64,000 nucleotides of DNA from Bacteroidetes bacterium UBA5697. Lineage in GTDB: Bacteria; Bacteroidota; Bacteroidia; B-17B0; Aurantibacillaceae. Location: contig DIHL01000050.1 of assembly GCA_002420145.1 (NCBI GenBank), positions 49,765 to 113,764 of the forward strand, given 5' to 3'. The notes below the pieces were generated by a model that was given only the letters and a program-made list of their open reading frames with translations, did no database searches and was not told the origin of the DNA. Positions 32,174-42,547 of this stretch are shown piece after piece; position 1 is the stretch's first letter, and every line of letters starts with the position of its first letter. The translations under genes and the position numbers were made by a program.

Positions 32174-33211
32174 TTATATAAATAACGCCACATCTTCTTT
32201 TTCAGTCTTTTGTTTTCTTGGATAAGTGTCGAATAATAATTCTAAAGTTTCATTAATGTTATTTGCTTCAACTTTTGGATTGTTATTGTTTTCATAAAAC
32301 CATTTCTCTATTATATCCGAAAAATCATCTCCAATATCTTGCAATACTTTCACTCCCATTTGTTTAGCCGCCGCCGCATTGCATTGTTGTTCGTAATGAT
32401 TTTGAATAGGGATACTAATTAATTTTTTACCTAAGTATAAAGCTTCCGAAGGAGTTTCAAATCCTCCTCCGGTTATTAAACCATGGCAGCTTAATAAGCT
32501 TTTATTAAATAAGGCTTGATTAATGGGATAATAGGTAATGTTTTTTTCTGTGCGAATAGAATTTATTGAATCTAAGAACCAATGAAATTGAATATGAGGT
32601 AATTTACAAAAGGCCTCTAATAAACAATGTTTTTGAAAAGAGGGTAGATAAATAGTAACATGATTTAAATCGCTTGGTTTGGCATCTATAAATTCTTCTT
32701 TAATAACTGGTGGTAAAATAAAAGAATCGTATTTTTGAAAATGAAAACCAATGTGACGAGTTGCATGAGCGTAATGTTTTAAAATGGTTTCCCCTACCAC
32801 ACTTTTTTTATCAGGTCTTGGTGTTTCGTCTGACTGAAAACTTGCCTGATGACCTAGTTGCACAGAAGGCAGGCCTTTTAGTTTACAAGCTAAAGAAGTT
32901 ACAAAATCAAAATCATTAATAATTACGTCGTAATTTTCAAGAGGCAAAGATTTTGCATCTTTATACATCATAAATGGCTTAATGTTTTTTACGACATCAA
33001 AATAATTTAAACCACCACATTTACTATAATGTAAACTACAACCTTTACTTCGGTATTTAACAGGGATTTTAAAATCTAAGTTGGCATTATTACCGCTGAT
33101 AAAGAAATCAACCTCTCCAAATTGTTTTAAATAGGGATACAGTTGTTCGGCTCTGCTAATATGACCATTACCAGTTGCTTGAACCGCATAAAATATTTTT
33201 GTTTTTGCCAT
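32174..33211 (-). CDS. GT-B-fold glycosyltransferase-like protein
   Basis: A 345-residue protein opening with F-Y-A-V-Q-A-T-G-N-G-H-I-S-R-A, like the nucleotide-sugar transferases of the MurG/UGT type, and with L-I-T-G-G-G-F-E-T-P-S-E-A-L-Y-L-G-K-K near residue 255, the C-terminal donor-binding segment. C-terminal E-Q-Q-C-N-A-A-A-A follows. It resembles the MJ1255-type glycosyltransferases. Acceptor unknown. The metallophosphoesterase gene ends 2 bp before its start, so the two are co-transcribed; a lipid or cell-envelope glycan role is plausible but inferred. Confidence 0.8.
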   Translation of the reverse strand: MAKTKIFYAVQATGNGHISRAEQLYPYLKQFGEVDFFISGNNANLDFKIPVKYRSKGCSLHYSKCGGLNYFDVVKNIKPFMMYKDAKSLPLENYDVIINDFDFVTSLACKLKGLPSVQLGHQASFQSDETPRPDKKSVVGETILKHYAHATRHIGFHFQKYDSFILPPVIKEEFIDAKPSDLNHVTIYLPSFQKHCLLEAFCKLPHIQFHWFLDSINSIRTEKNITYYPINQALFNKSLLSCHGLITGGGFETPSEALYLGKKLISIPIQNHYEQQCNAAAAKQMGVKVLQDIGDDFSDIIEKWFYENNNNPKVEANNINETLELLFDTYPRKQKTEKEDVALFI

Positions 33212-33213
33212 GA

Positions 33214-34032
33214 TTAAGACGCTAAAATTTTAGACACAATGTCTTCTTGCTCAAAATTATCTTTAGGATAAATGAGATCTAAATAGTTCTTATCATAATG
33301 AAATATATCCCATTTGCCTTTATCATATTCTAAAGCCGTTAAATTTTCAACCCAATCGCCACTATTTAAATAGGTAACAGACCCTTTTTCTGTTTTTACT
33401 TCTTTTATTTGGGGCATATGAATATGTCCACACACGACATAATCATAATTTTTTTCTATGGCTAATTCTGCTGCCGTAACTTCAAAATCGTTTACAAAGG
33501 CAACTGCTTTTTTTACACCATCTTTTACTTTTTTTGAGAAGCTCATCTTCTCTTTTCCAAATAAATTTAAAACCCAGTTAATAAAGCGATTGATTAATAT
33601 TAATAAATCATAACCCTTTCCGCCTAGTTTAGCAAGGAATTTGGCGTATCCTTTTGTGCTCGAATCAAACACATCACCATGAAAAATCCATGCTTTTTTC
33701 CCGTCAAGATTTAAAACGAGTTTATCTACCACTTCAAAATTTCCTAATTGTATGTCGGTATATTTTCGTAATAGCTCATCATGGTTACCTGTGATATAAT
33801 ATATATGAGTTCCTTGACTTGCCATTTTCATGATTTGTCTTAACACATCCATGTGAGCTGAAGGAAAATAGCTTTTACTGAAATTCCAGATATCAATAAT
33901 GTCTCCGTTGAGAACTAGTGTTTGAGGATTTACAGTTTTTAAATAATGGAGTAGTTCTTTGGCATGGCAACCATAGGTGCCAAGGTGAATATCACTGATA
34001 ACCAAAACGTCTAATTCTCTTTTGCTATACAT
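33214..34032 (-). CDS. Metallophosphoesterase, LpxH/UDP-2,3-diacylglucosamine hydrolase-like
   Basis: About 272 residues from ATG at 34030-34032; an upstream in-frame TTG is less likely. Calcineurin-type metal motifs are complete: S-D-I-H-L-G, N-G-D-I-I-D, G-N-H-D-E and C-G-H-I-H-M-P. Between them is an inserted helical hairpin (residues about 125-195) as in LpxH-like enzymes that act on lipid A precursors or related lipids. A cytoplasmic or membrane-peripheral enzyme. It is paired with the downstream glycosyltransferase gene (2 bp). Whether it serves lipid A synthesis here cannot be told without checking for another lpxH. Confidence 0.85.
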   Translation of the reverse strand: MYSKRELDVLVISDIHLGTYGCHAKELLHYLKTVNPQTLVLNGDIIDIWNFSKSYFPSAHMDVLRQIMKMASQGTHIYYITGNHDELLRKYTDIQLGNFEVVDKLVLNLDGKKAWIFHGDVFDSSTKGYAKFLAKLGGKGYDLLILINRFINWVLNLFGKEKMSFSKKVKDGVKKAVAFVNDFEVTAAELAIEKNYDYVVCGHIHMPQIKEVKTEKGSVTYLNSGDWVENLTALEYDKGKWDIFHYDKNYLDLIYPKDNFEQEDIVSKILAS

Positions 34033-34133
34033 TATTAGTTTTTCCAAAAGTATAGACGAAATATTATCTTAATATGTTTTATATATTAAGTCAACAAAAA
34101 GAAATAGTTGTGTTTTTGGTATTAAAACGAATT

Positions 34134-34817
34134 TTAAAATTCGCTGATATAAGAAAGCAATTCTTTGTTTTCGCTAATCCAAATAACTAAACTATTGTTA
34201 CGAGGAGGGAGTTCTAGTTTTTGACAAATACGAGAACGGTAATTTTCAATGGTTTTTTCAGATAAAAACAATAGTTCAGAAATTTCCTTAGAAGTTTTGT
34301 TTTGACTGACTAGTTTTAATGTCTTTAATTCCGCCTGACTTAAATTTTTAAGCCCATCTATTAATTGTTGTTTCTTTTTATCTTCAATACTGAGTTCAGT
34401 ATGATGAGGTAGCATGGCTGTTCCAATATATTTGTCGCCACCTAATACGGTATTAATACAATCAACAATTTCATCTCCAGCCGTATCTTTTAATATATAT
34501 CCTAATGCTCCCGAAAGCATCGCGTTTTTAATCATTTCCTTTTCTCTATACATAGTAAGGATAATGATTTTTGTATTAGAGTTTTCTTTTAATACACGTT
34601 TACAAACATCTAATCCGTTTGCTTCAGGCATATTAATATCTAAAATAGCAACCTCTGGTTTTTGTTTTAAGATACCATCAATCGCTTCTGCTCCATTATG
34701 GCATTCAGTAATTTTAACGTTCGGAAAAGCTGTTTGCAAAAGATCAATTAAACCCTTTCTGAAGATGGGGTGATCATCAGCAATAATTAAAGTTTTTATT
34801 TGAGAAGGATTAGCCAT
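34134..34817 (-). CDS. NarL/LuxR-family response regulator
   Basis: A 227-residue regulator with a receiver domain (acidic pair D14-D15, phosphoacceptor D60 in V-A-I-L-D-I-N-M-P, T in I-L-T-M-Y, K in Y-I-L-K-D). A C-terminal LuxR-type helix-turn-helix is also present: L-S-Q-A-E-L-K-T-L-K-L-V, then T-S-K-E-I-S-E-L-L-F-L-S-E-K-T-I-E-N-Y. Its start overlaps the end of the TPR kinase gene by 8 bp, so the two form a translationally coupled two-component system. Targets unknown. Confidence 0.94.
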   Translation of the reverse strand: MANPSQIKTLIIADDHPIFRKGLIDLLQTAFPNVKITECHNGAEAIDGILKQKPEVAILDINMPEANGLDVCKRVLKENSNTKIIILTMYREKEMIKNAMLSGALGYILKDTAGDEIVDCINTVLGGDKYIGTAMLPHHTELSIEDKKKQQLIDGLKNLSQAELKTLKLVSQNKTSKEISELLFLSEKTIENYRSRICQKLELPPRNNSLVIWISENKELLSYISEF

Positions 34818-36777
34818 TAAATTTCAGCGTTAATTTAAAACTTTTATTTAACTTATCCTCAAAACTTACTGAGCCGTTGATAATTTTTGCCCTTTCCTGA
34901 ATAGATAAAAGCCCTAAACCATTTTTTTGTTTGGCCGTTAATCCCACGCCATTGTCTTGATATATTAATAAAAACTCACCATCATTTTCAGATATGGAAA
35001 TTTTTAAAGCTGAGGCCTTGGCATGTTTAATGGTATTATTGGTGCACTCTTGAAGAATACGATAAATATGAGTTTTGGTCCCAATAGAAAGAGCATCCAC
35101 TTTTTCAGATACATCAAAACTACATTCTAATTGTGACGAATTTTGAACGTTCTCCATCAATCTTGCAATGGAGCGCACAAGCCCAATTTTTTCTAAATAA
35201 GAGGGATATAAATTTCTAGATATTTCTCGCGTTTGCTCAATCACCCTTGAAAGCTCTGTTTCTAAATTTTTATCTTCTTGATTACATTTTGAGTGAGAAA
35301 TTTTTGATTTAATCATCGACAAAGATTGTCCAATATCATCGTGTAAATCCATCGAAATCCTTAAACGATCTTCCTCTATATTTTCAATTAATTGTCTACT
35401 AAACAAGGCTTGTTTTTCTCTTAATTTCACAGAGTATTTATAAGAAACAAGGCCAATAACAATAATTAAAATAATCAACGCAACACCAATCGATAACCAT
35501 TTAAAAAAACGCTCGTCCTGATGCTTTTTTTCAAGCAATAAATATTTAGATTTTTCTTTTTCAAGTTCAATTTCTTTTTTCTGAACATTATATTTTAATT
35601 GAAGCTCTTGAATAATTTTACCATTTACGGTTTGTTCTATACTATCTTTAATTTTTCGATATGACAAAAAATAATCTAGAGCCTTTTTATATTCCTTCTT
35701 CGAATTTTCAATTCTATATAATAGTAGATTATAAGAAGCCTCGTCTTCTAAACTTTTTGTTTTAGTAAAAATTTCTTTTGCAAGTTCTAATGTTTCTGTT
35801 GCCTCTTGATGTTTATTTAATCCAATAAGAACATCTGTTTTTTCTAAATAAGCTTTGGTTAGTTCTGCTTTTAAAGATTTATTTTTTAATTCGCTAATAG
35901 CTGAATCGGTATAAGCTAGCGCTAATTCTTTTTGGCCATAATTATTAAAAGCAGAAGCTAAATTAATGAAGGCTGCTGCTAGTTCTCGAGGATGATTATT
36001 TGTGCGAGTATAATTAATAACGTCTGCAAATATTTTTAGAGCCTCGTCGGTTTTGTTTTTAGCAATGTATATTAAACAGATATTAATTTGAATATGGCTT
36101 GCCAAATTTTTATCATTTTCTTTTTTAGCAGATTCTAAGCCTTTTTCAAAATCAATCAGCGCATCATCAATTTGTCCGGTATACAATTTAATTAAACCTA
36201 AATTATTTCTAAAAACAGCAGGATAATGAGGAATAGAATGTGATTCCGAGAACGTTAAGCCTTCTAGATATAGCTTAGCAGATTCTTGGTGCTGGTTTTT
36301 TTCTTCTTTTAAAATCCCCAAAAAATTTAATATTTCAGCAGTATTCGCGTAATCTTTTTTCTTTTTACTTTCTTCTAATAAAAGTTTAAAATCATTTTCA
36401 GCACTTGGATTAAGCCCTGCTTCGTGTTCCATAAAAATTAAACGAATACTAGCAAGCGTTTTGATATGATCATTATCAAACTTTTCGGCTTCTTGTATGG
36501 ATTGAGAAAAATAGTGTTTTGCTCGTATTGTATTTCGTGTATAGTAGAAATAGTTTCCATAATACAAGTAAACTTCTGCAACAGCTCCTTTGTTTTTTTC
36601 TAATTGAGATGCTTTTTTGATGGCTTCTTTTCCTACTTTAAACAAGTTGGTTGAATCGTAAAAAGAAGCTTCTTTTACGTTTTTCAGAAGTTCTTTTATA
36701 TCATTTGTATACTGCGCCCTAGTTGTATAAAAACTAAGAAAAAAAAGAAAAAATATATAATGTACCCTTTTAAGCAT
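34810..36777 (-). CDS. TPR-containing sensor histidine kinase (HisKA_3 type)
   Basis: A 655-residue kinase with a signal peptide (F-F-L-F-F-L-S-F-Y-T-T-R-A), a periplasmic array of about eight TPR units (about residues 25-385), a coiled coil, and one membrane helix (W-L-S-I-G-V-A-L-I-I-L-I-I-V-I-G, about 420-440). A HisKA_3 dimerisation domain follows with M-D-L-H-D-D-I-G-Q-S-L, then a HATPase with N-N-T-I-K-H-A and D-N-G-V-G-L. It phosphorylates the NarL-type regulator encoded immediately downstream. TPR-kinase pairs of this build are common in Bacteroidota; the signal is unknown. Confidence 0.93.
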   Translation of the reverse strand: MLKRVHYIFFLFFLSFYTTRAQYTNDIKELLKNVKEASFYDSTNLFKVGKEAIKKASQLEKNKGAVAEVYLYYGNYFYYTRNTIRAKHYFSQSIQEAEKFDNDHIKTLASIRLIFMEHEAGLNPSAENDFKLLLEESKKKKDYANTAEILNFLGILKEEKNQHQESAKLYLEGLTFSESHSIPHYPAVFRNNLGLIKLYTGQIDDALIDFEKGLESAKKENDKNLASHIQINICLIYIAKNKTDEALKIFADVINYTRTNNHPRELAAAFINLASAFNNYGQKELALAYTDSAISELKNKSLKAELTKAYLEKTDVLIGLNKHQEATETLELAKEIFTKTKSLEDEASYNLLLYRIENSKKEYKKALDYFLSYRKIKDSIEQTVNGKIIQELQLKYNVQKKEIELEKEKSKYLLLEKKHQDERFFKWLSIGVALIILIIVIGLVSYKYSVKLREKQALFSRQLIENIEEDRLRISMDLHDDIGQSLSMIKSKISHSKCNQEDKNLETELSRVIEQTREISRNLYPSYLEKIGLVRSIARLMENVQNSSQLECSFDVSEKVDALSIGTKTHIYRILQECTNNTIKHAKASALKISISENDGEFLLIYQDNGVGLTAKQKNGLGLLSIQERAKIINGSVSFEDKLNKSFKLTLKFNG

Positions 36778-36894
36778 TTTAAGATGTATCTATCAAATAT
36801 ATTAATTTTTTTATGTTGTTTAAAGGAGTGCTACCCCTCTATACAATATGTAAGGGCTTGTTTAATTTTATTTTTTTAATCTTCTTATAAAATT

Positions 36895-39800
36895 ATGATA
36901 ATGTCTTTCAAAAAGAGTTTATTGGCGGTCTTGATTTTTTTTGGTTCAAATCTGTTTTCTCAAACATTTAACTGGAATGCTTACCCTACAAATGGTGCAA
37001 GCTGGGTCTCGTCTCCAACATTTAGTGTTACAAAAGCAACAGGCGGAGGCGGATCTTTTGATGTAAGATCCAGCAGTGCCGCAGGCACATCTGCTATTAG
37101 CGGAACAAGTGGAAGCACAGCGCAAAATTGTGGAACCTACACAGGTTTAAGGATTGAAATGAGCGGAGCAGGAAATTCGGCTGGTTCTGCAGCATGGAAC
37201 AACAGTGTAACGGTTACACTTAATTTTCCAACGTTTCTTTGTGCGCCTGTAACATTTAATATTTATGATATCACAGAAACATTCTACAATGATGGTTCTG
37301 CTAACTATGTTAATTATCAAGATAAAGTCACTATTAGCGCATTAGATAATGTTAATAATCCAGTAACGCCAAGCGCTGCTGCTGTTGGAGGAATTGATAA
37401 TCTTGTTTCAGGAACATCAAGGGTTTTAATTGCAAACGGAACAAGTGCACAGTGTATGAATCAAGCCATTACTGTTGGTACTGCTGGGCAACAAATTAAA
37501 CAAATAACTATTGTCTATTCTAATCAGGATCCACCAACACACTGTCCCGCTCCTGTTGGCTCTCCTCCTCGTTATGGGATTTCTCAATATCAATATATTT
37601 TTATTTCGCCAATTACTGGTGCGTCAGCTCCTACAGCAGCAATTACATCTCCGACATTAGCTTGTGGAATTACATCAACTATTTTAACAGCCACAACATC
37701 TGCCAGTTCTCCAACATATTCATGGACAGGTCCAGGAGGATCAACAGTAACTTCCCCAACTTCATCAGCAACAGCTGTGTCTGGAGCTGGTGTATATACT
37801 TTAGTAATTAACCCAGGGGGTTGCAGTGGAACAGCTACATATACTATTGCATCATTAGGAACACCGCCAAGTGTTACAGCCTCTTCATCAAACACGTTAA
37901 CCTGTGCTAACACGACGGTTCAAGCAATAGCCTCTACAACATCAACGCCTGTTAGTTATAATTGGTCGGGACCAGGAGTTACAGGAGGAGCCACCACGGC
38001 CTCGGCCACGGTGAATGCTCCGGGAACATATAATTATACGGTTACTAATACAAGTTCGGGCTGTAGTACAACGGGCACTTTAGCGATTAGTCAAAATACA
38101 AGCGTTGTTACTGCTTCTACATCAGCAACTAATTCTTTAAATTGTACAACTACCTCTGCTCAAGTGATTGCATCTACAACTGTCAGCCCTGTGTCATATA
38201 ATTGGAGTGGCTCTGGCATCACTGGTGGTGCAGGAACAGCAACGATTAATGTCAATCAAGGTGGAACATTTAACTATACGATTACTAATACTGATAATGG
38301 TTGTAAAACAACAGGCTCACAAGCGGTTACTCAAAACACCGTATTGCCAAATCCTACAGCAACTTCTCCAAACTCAATCACATGTTCAACATCTACCGTT
38401 GCCTTAAATGGTGGTCCAGCTGCATTAACGTATACTTGGTCTGGACCTGGTTTTAGTGGAGGAACCAATTCTCAAAATGCTGTGGCAAGTGCAGCAGGAA
38501 GTTACACGTTATCAGTAACGGGTACAAATGGTTGTACCAATACCGCGGTTACAACAGTTGGCACAAACACCGTATTGCCAAGTGTAACAGCATCGGCGTC
38601 TGGCTCAATTACTTGTTCAACATCTACAGTTGCATTAAATGGAGGTCCAGCAGCACTAACCTATACGTGGTCTGGTCCTGGATTTAGCGGAGGAACCAAT
38701 TCTCAAAACGCAGTAGCAAATTCAGCAGGAAGCTATACCTTATCAGCAACGGGCACAAATGGTTGTACTAATACTGCCGTAACAAGTGTTGCAACTAATA
38801 CAACAGCACCAGCGGCTACAGCGTCTTTGGCAACTGCTATTACTTGCACCAGCACATCAGCTACTTTACAAGGAGGCCCTTTATCGGGAGTAACTTATAG
38901 TTGGACAGGAGCTGGATTAACTGGAGCAACAAATCAAGCAACAGCAACAATTACAAGCCCTGGAACATATACTTTAACAACCACAAGTACGGTTAATGGT
39001 TGTACTAACACAGCTGTGGTTACACCAACTGCAAACTTAACACAACCACAAGTATCAGTGGTGCCAGATTTAACCATAAATTGTGTCACGCCAACAGCTA
39101 CTTTAAGTGGAAGTTCTTCAACGCCAGGAGTAACCTATGCGTGGACGGGTCCAACGGTTGGTACGCCAGCAGGATCAACACCAACAAACTCAACAAGTGT
39201 TGTATCTGCAGGTGGAAATTATACATTAACGGTAACAAACCCATCAAATGCTTGTACCAATTCGGCGGTGATAGCGGTTACATCAAATGTATCTATACCT
39301 AATATATCTGCAGGTAGTTCACAAACCATAACGTGTTCAAATACTACAGCAACTTTAACAGGTAGTTCAACTACATCAGGAGTCAACTATTCATGGAATC
39401 CTGGAGGCTCATCTCCAACAAATTCAACAACAGTTGTTTCTTCAGGTGGAACTTATACATTAACTGTTACAAATCCAGCCAATAGTTGTTCGGCATCCGC
39501 AGCAGTATCAGTGACTCAAAATACTACTGCGCCATCAGCAACAGCAACAGGCGGAACATTGACTTGTACTAATACATCAACAACCTTAGTGGGAGGTCCT
39601 GCCTCAGGAGTAACATATAGTTGGTCAGGAGCAGGATTATCAGGAGCCACTAATTTAGCGAATGCTACAGCCACAACAACAGGAAATTATACTTTAACAA
39701 CAACAGCTACAAATGGATGTACGAATACAGCCGTAGCAACTGTCACTAATAATTTAACAACACCAACCGCTAATGCAGGAAGTACACAAACCTTAGTGTG

Positions 39801-42429
39801 TGGAGTCAGTTCAGTAACCTTAACAGGAACAGCAACACCAAGTACATCATCTGTTAGTTGGTTAGGTGGCGTATGTGGAAGCTCAACAAGTTTAACAACT
39901 ACAGCATGCGCACCAGGAACCTATACATTGGTAGTTACACATCCCGTATCAGGTTGTACCAATTCATCAACGGTAAGTGTCAGTTCTTCAACTAACGTAC
40001 CGCAAGCTACAGTGAATGCCATTACGAACTCTATTACATGTACAAATACAGTAGTAGCAATAGGAGTTACTTTATCAAACTCTGATCCAGTATCTTATTC
40101 ATGGACAGGTCCAGGAATCTCAGGAACAAACAACACAGCAACCACAACAGCAACTGTAGCTGGAACGTATAGCGTAACCATAACAAATACAGTATCAAAT
40201 TGTCAATCCACATTTAATGTAGCCGTACCAAGTAATACTACAGCAGTTACAGCGAGTGTAGCAGCAAGTTCATCGATTACATGTAATACAAATACGATAA
40301 CGTTATCAGCAACTCCAACAGGAACAAATTACGCTTATACGTGGTCGGGACCAGGAACGATTACAAACGGAACAACAGCAAATCCAACGGTTAACCAAGG
40401 TGGAAATTATAGTGTATCTATTACAAATAATACAAATGGATGCGTGGGTAATTTTACAGCAACCGTTCAATCCAATACAACAACACCAACAGTAAGCTTA
40501 ACGCCAAGTAGTTTAACAACTACTTGTGCTAATCCAACCGCAACGTTAAATGCTACAAGTAGTTCAGATCCAAATTCAACATATTCATGGACGGTACCAG
40601 CAACAGGAAGTTTAAATAGTACAACTATTAATAATCCAGTAGCAAATGGTAGCGGTGTATTTACGGTACAAGTAACTAATACAGTTAGTGGATGTGTATC
40701 ATCAACAGGCACTGTAAATATCACAGCAGATGTAAACGTACCAACTTTAAATGCAACAGCGTCTAATACATTAATCTGTTCAAATCAAACAACAACATTA
40801 ACGATAACAGGAGCAGATACTTATACGTGGAGTACTTTAGAAACAAGCAGTACCATCACAGTTAGTCCAAGTCAAACAACAACGTATAGTGTAACAGGAA
40901 CAAACACCCTAACAGGCTGTAGCAATATTACAAACGTGACGGTAAGTGTAAGCCCAACGCCAACATTAGGAGTAGCGGCTACAGCAACAACTATTTGTGC
41001 GGGTAGTACAATAACCTTGACACTAACAGGAGCAACGAACTATACGGTAACGAATCCTGCACAAACTACAACCAATACAATTGTATTAACTCCAACGACA
41101 CAAACCACGTATACCATCACAGGAGAGTTACAAGGATGTTCAACTACAACAGAAACAATTACAATAAATGTGGATGCCTTACCAACCGTATCAGCATCTA
41201 ACGCAACAACATGTGCAGGAAGCCCAGTAACTTTAACAGCTAACGGAGCAGACACTTATACTTGGAGTACAACGTCTACTACAAATACAACAACGGTATC
41301 ACCAACAACAAACACCACTTATACCGTAACAGGAACGAACACAGTGACAGGCTGTATATCAACCGTAACAGTAGTAGATGTCACTGTAAACGCTTTACCA
41401 ACCCTTACAGCAACAGCTAATCCAAATACAACTTGTACAAGTGGAACTGTTAACTTAACAGCAAACACCACAGCAACAAGTTATACATGGACCACAGGTA
41501 ATGGAGTGGATAACACGAATCAAAACCAAGGAAGCATTACGTTCCCAGCAACAACATTAACACCAGGAACGTATACTTATACTGTAACAGCAACGGATGC
41601 AAATGGATGCGTATCGCCACAAGCAACAACAACGGTAAGTATTATTGATGTACCAAACGCGAACTTTGATTTAAGTGATTTAGTCATCTGTCAAAATGAT
41701 AATGGCACCTTAAGTATTAACACACCACAAACTAATGTAACGTATGATTGGAGTATTAATGGACAAACGATTACGAATACAAATCCATTAACAGTGCCAA
41801 GCGCAGTAACAGGAGCAGCAGGAACATACACAGTAAGTGTATTAGCAAGTTTAGGAACTTGTACAAATACAGCGGCGAATACTCTAACGGTAAATACTTT
41901 ACCAACAATAGCCTTAGTTAGTTCAACAACAAGCGCTTGTGAGAACACTACTGCACAATTAGATGTAGCAGCACCAAACGCGAACTACACGTATAATTGG
42001 ACCAATGGATCAAACACAGCAACAGGAGCGAACTTAACTATTAATCCATTAACGCAAGCCACACAAGGAACTTATACCGTGACGGTAACTGATGCTAATG
42101 GTTGCACAAACAGAACAACAGGCAAGATAGACATCATCATGTGTGAGACTTTTGTACCAGAGTTTTTCTCACCAAATGGAGACGGAACGAATGATGGATT
42201 TGTGATTAAGAACATTGAGAACTATCTAAACAATCAATTAAAAATCTTTAACAGATGGGGAAATTTAGTATACCAAAAAGATGGTTACTTAAATGAGTTT
42301 GTAGGATTTGCTAATGTAGGAGATGCAGCAGGGAAAGAGAAGTTACCAGCAGGAACCTACTATGTGATATTAGTATACGGTGACGAGAAGACAGAAACAT
42401 ATAACGGCTATTTATTATTACAATATTAA
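36895..42429 (+). CDS. Giant Ig-like repeat surface protein with T9SS type B (gliding-associated) C-terminal domain
   Basis: An 1844-residue secreted protein. It has a signal peptide (about 1-22, ending F-S-Q) and an N-terminal domain of about 220 residues. Some eighteen Ig/PKD-like repeats of about 75-80 residues follow, each with a Cys pair, Y-x-W-S/T-G-P-G, and G-x-Y-T-L/V-x-V-T. The end is the type B sorting domain: F-V-P-E-F-F-S-P-N-G-D-G-T-N-D, I-F-N-R-W-G-N-L-V-Y and G-T-Y-Y-V-I-L. Composition is extreme in Thr, Ser and Asn. Two adjacent repeats at about 38340-38800 are nearly identical with a 231-bp period. A PorP/SprF-like gene and an OmpA-like gene follow. Probably an adhesin or motility adhesin. 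Confidence 0.92.
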   Translation: MIMSFKKSLLAVLIFFGSNLFSQTFNWNAYPTNGASWVSSPTFSVTKATGGGGSFDVRSSSAAGTSAISGTSGSTAQNCGTYTGLRIEMSGAGNSAGSAAWNNSVTVTLNFPTFLCAPVTFNIYDITETFYNDGSANYVNYQDKVTISALDNVNNPVTPSAAAVGGIDNLVSGTSRVLIANGTSAQCMNQAITVGTAGQQIKQITIVYSNQDPPTHCPAPVGSPPRYGISQYQYIFISPITGASAPTAAITSPTLACGITSTILTATTSASSPTYSWTGPGGSTVTSPTSSATAVSGAGVYTLVINPGGCSGTATYTIASLGTPPSVTASSSNTLTCANTTVQAIASTTSTPVSYNWSGPGVTGGATTASATVNAPGTYNYTVTNTSSGCSTTGTLAISQNTSVVTASTSATNSLNCTTTSAQVIASTTVSPVSYNWSGSGITGGAGTATINVNQGGTFNYTITNTDNGCKTTGSQAVTQNTVLPNPTATSPNSITCSTSTVALNGGPAALTYTWSGPGFSGGTNSQNAVASAAGSYTLSVTGTNGCTNTAVTTVGTNTVLPSVTASASGSITCSTSTVALNGGPAALTYTWSGPGFSGGTNSQNAVANSAGSYTLSATGTNGCTNTAVTSVATNTTAPAATASLATAITCTSTSATLQGGPLSGVTYSWTGAGLTGATNQATATITSPGTYTLTTTSTVNGCTNTAVVTPTANLTQPQVSVVPDLTINCVTPTATLSGSSSTPGVTYAWTGPTVGTPAGSTPTNSTSVVSAGGNYTLTVTNPSNACTNSAVIAVTSNVSIPNISAGSSQTITCSNTTATLTGSSTTSGVNYSWNPGGSSPTNSTTVVSSGGTYTLTVTNPANSCSASAAVSVTQNTTAPSATATGGTLTCTNTSTTLVGGPASGVTYSWSGAGLSGATNLANATATTTGNYTLTTTATNGCTNTAVATVTNNLTTPTANAGSTQTLVCGVSSVTLTGTATPSTSSVSWLGGVCGSSTSLTTTACAPGTYTLVVTHPVSGCTNSSTVSVSSSTNVPQATVNAITNSITCTNTVVAIGVTLSNSDPVSYSWTGPGISGTNNTATTTATVAGTYSVTITNTVSNCQSTFNVAVPSNTTAVTASVAASSSITCNTNTITLSATPTGTNYAYTWSGPGTITNGTTANPTVNQGGNYSVSITNNTNGCVGNFTATVQSNTTTPTVSLTPSSLTTTCANPTATLNATSSSDPNSTYSWTVPATGSLNSTTINNPVANGSGVFTVQVTNTVSGCVSSTGTVNITADVNVPTLNATASNTLICSNQTTTLTITGADTYTWSTLETSSTITVSPSQTTTYSVTGTNTLTGCSNITNVTVSVSPTPTLGVAATATTICAGSTITLTLTGATNYTVTNPAQTTTNTIVLTPTTQTTYTITGELQGCSTTTETITINVDALPTVSASNATTCAGSPVTLTANGADTYTWSTTSTTNTTTVSPTTNTTYTVTGTNTVTGCISTVTVVDVTVNALPTLTATANPNTTCTSGTVNLTANTTATSYTWTTGNGVDNTNQNQGSITFPATTLTPGTYTYTVTATDANGCVSPQATTTVSIIDVPNANFDLSDLVICQNDNGTLSINTPQTNVTYDWSINGQTITNTNPLTVPSAVTGAAGTYTVSVLASLGTCTNTAANTLTVNTLPTIALVSSTTSACENTTAQLDVAAPNANYTYNWTNGSNTATGANLTINPLTQATQGTYTVTVTDANGCTNRTTGKIDIIMCETFVPEFFSPNGDGTNDGFVIKNIENYLNNQLKIFNRWGNLVYQKDGYLNEFVGFANVGDAAGKEKLPAGTYYVILVYGDEKTETYNGYLLLQY

Positions 42430-42439
42430 TAGAGATTAT

Positions 42440-42530
42440 TCCCGCGGATGACGCAGATGCTATAGATAAAGAAAATTAAGAAATAGAATAATAAAATTAA
42501 CCTCTGTGCAAATCAGCGAGATCTGCGGGA
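42440..42530. repeat. Palindromic intergenic element (TCCCGC...GCGGGA)
   Basis: TCCCGCGGATGACGCAGAT (42440-42458) and ATCAGCGAGATCTGCGGGA (42512-42530) are inverted arms matching at 15 of 19 positions around a 53-bp centre. The right part (CCTCTGTG...ATCTGCGGGA) is a sequence family I recall from many Bacteroidota intergenic regions. Confidence 0.68.
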
Positions 42531-42547
42531 GAAAAAATAAAGAAAAT

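Noticed and set aside
38340..38800. Regularly spaced repeats that might suggest a CRISPR array
   Set aside because: They are 231-bp in-frame repeats encoding Ig-like domains with conserved Cys and Trp, not short repeats with unique spacers.
37590..41948. Long open frames on the minus strand across the giant adhesin gene
   Set aside because: They follow from the Thr/Ser/Asn-rich repetitive codon use on the plus strand; the predicted proteins are low-complexity Val/Pro-rich shadows without motifs.
42506..42547. An upstream in-frame ATG for the PorP/SprF-like protein
   Set aside because: It lies inside a palindromic intergenic repeat and would place 14 polar residues before a normal signal peptide; ATG at 42548 fits better.
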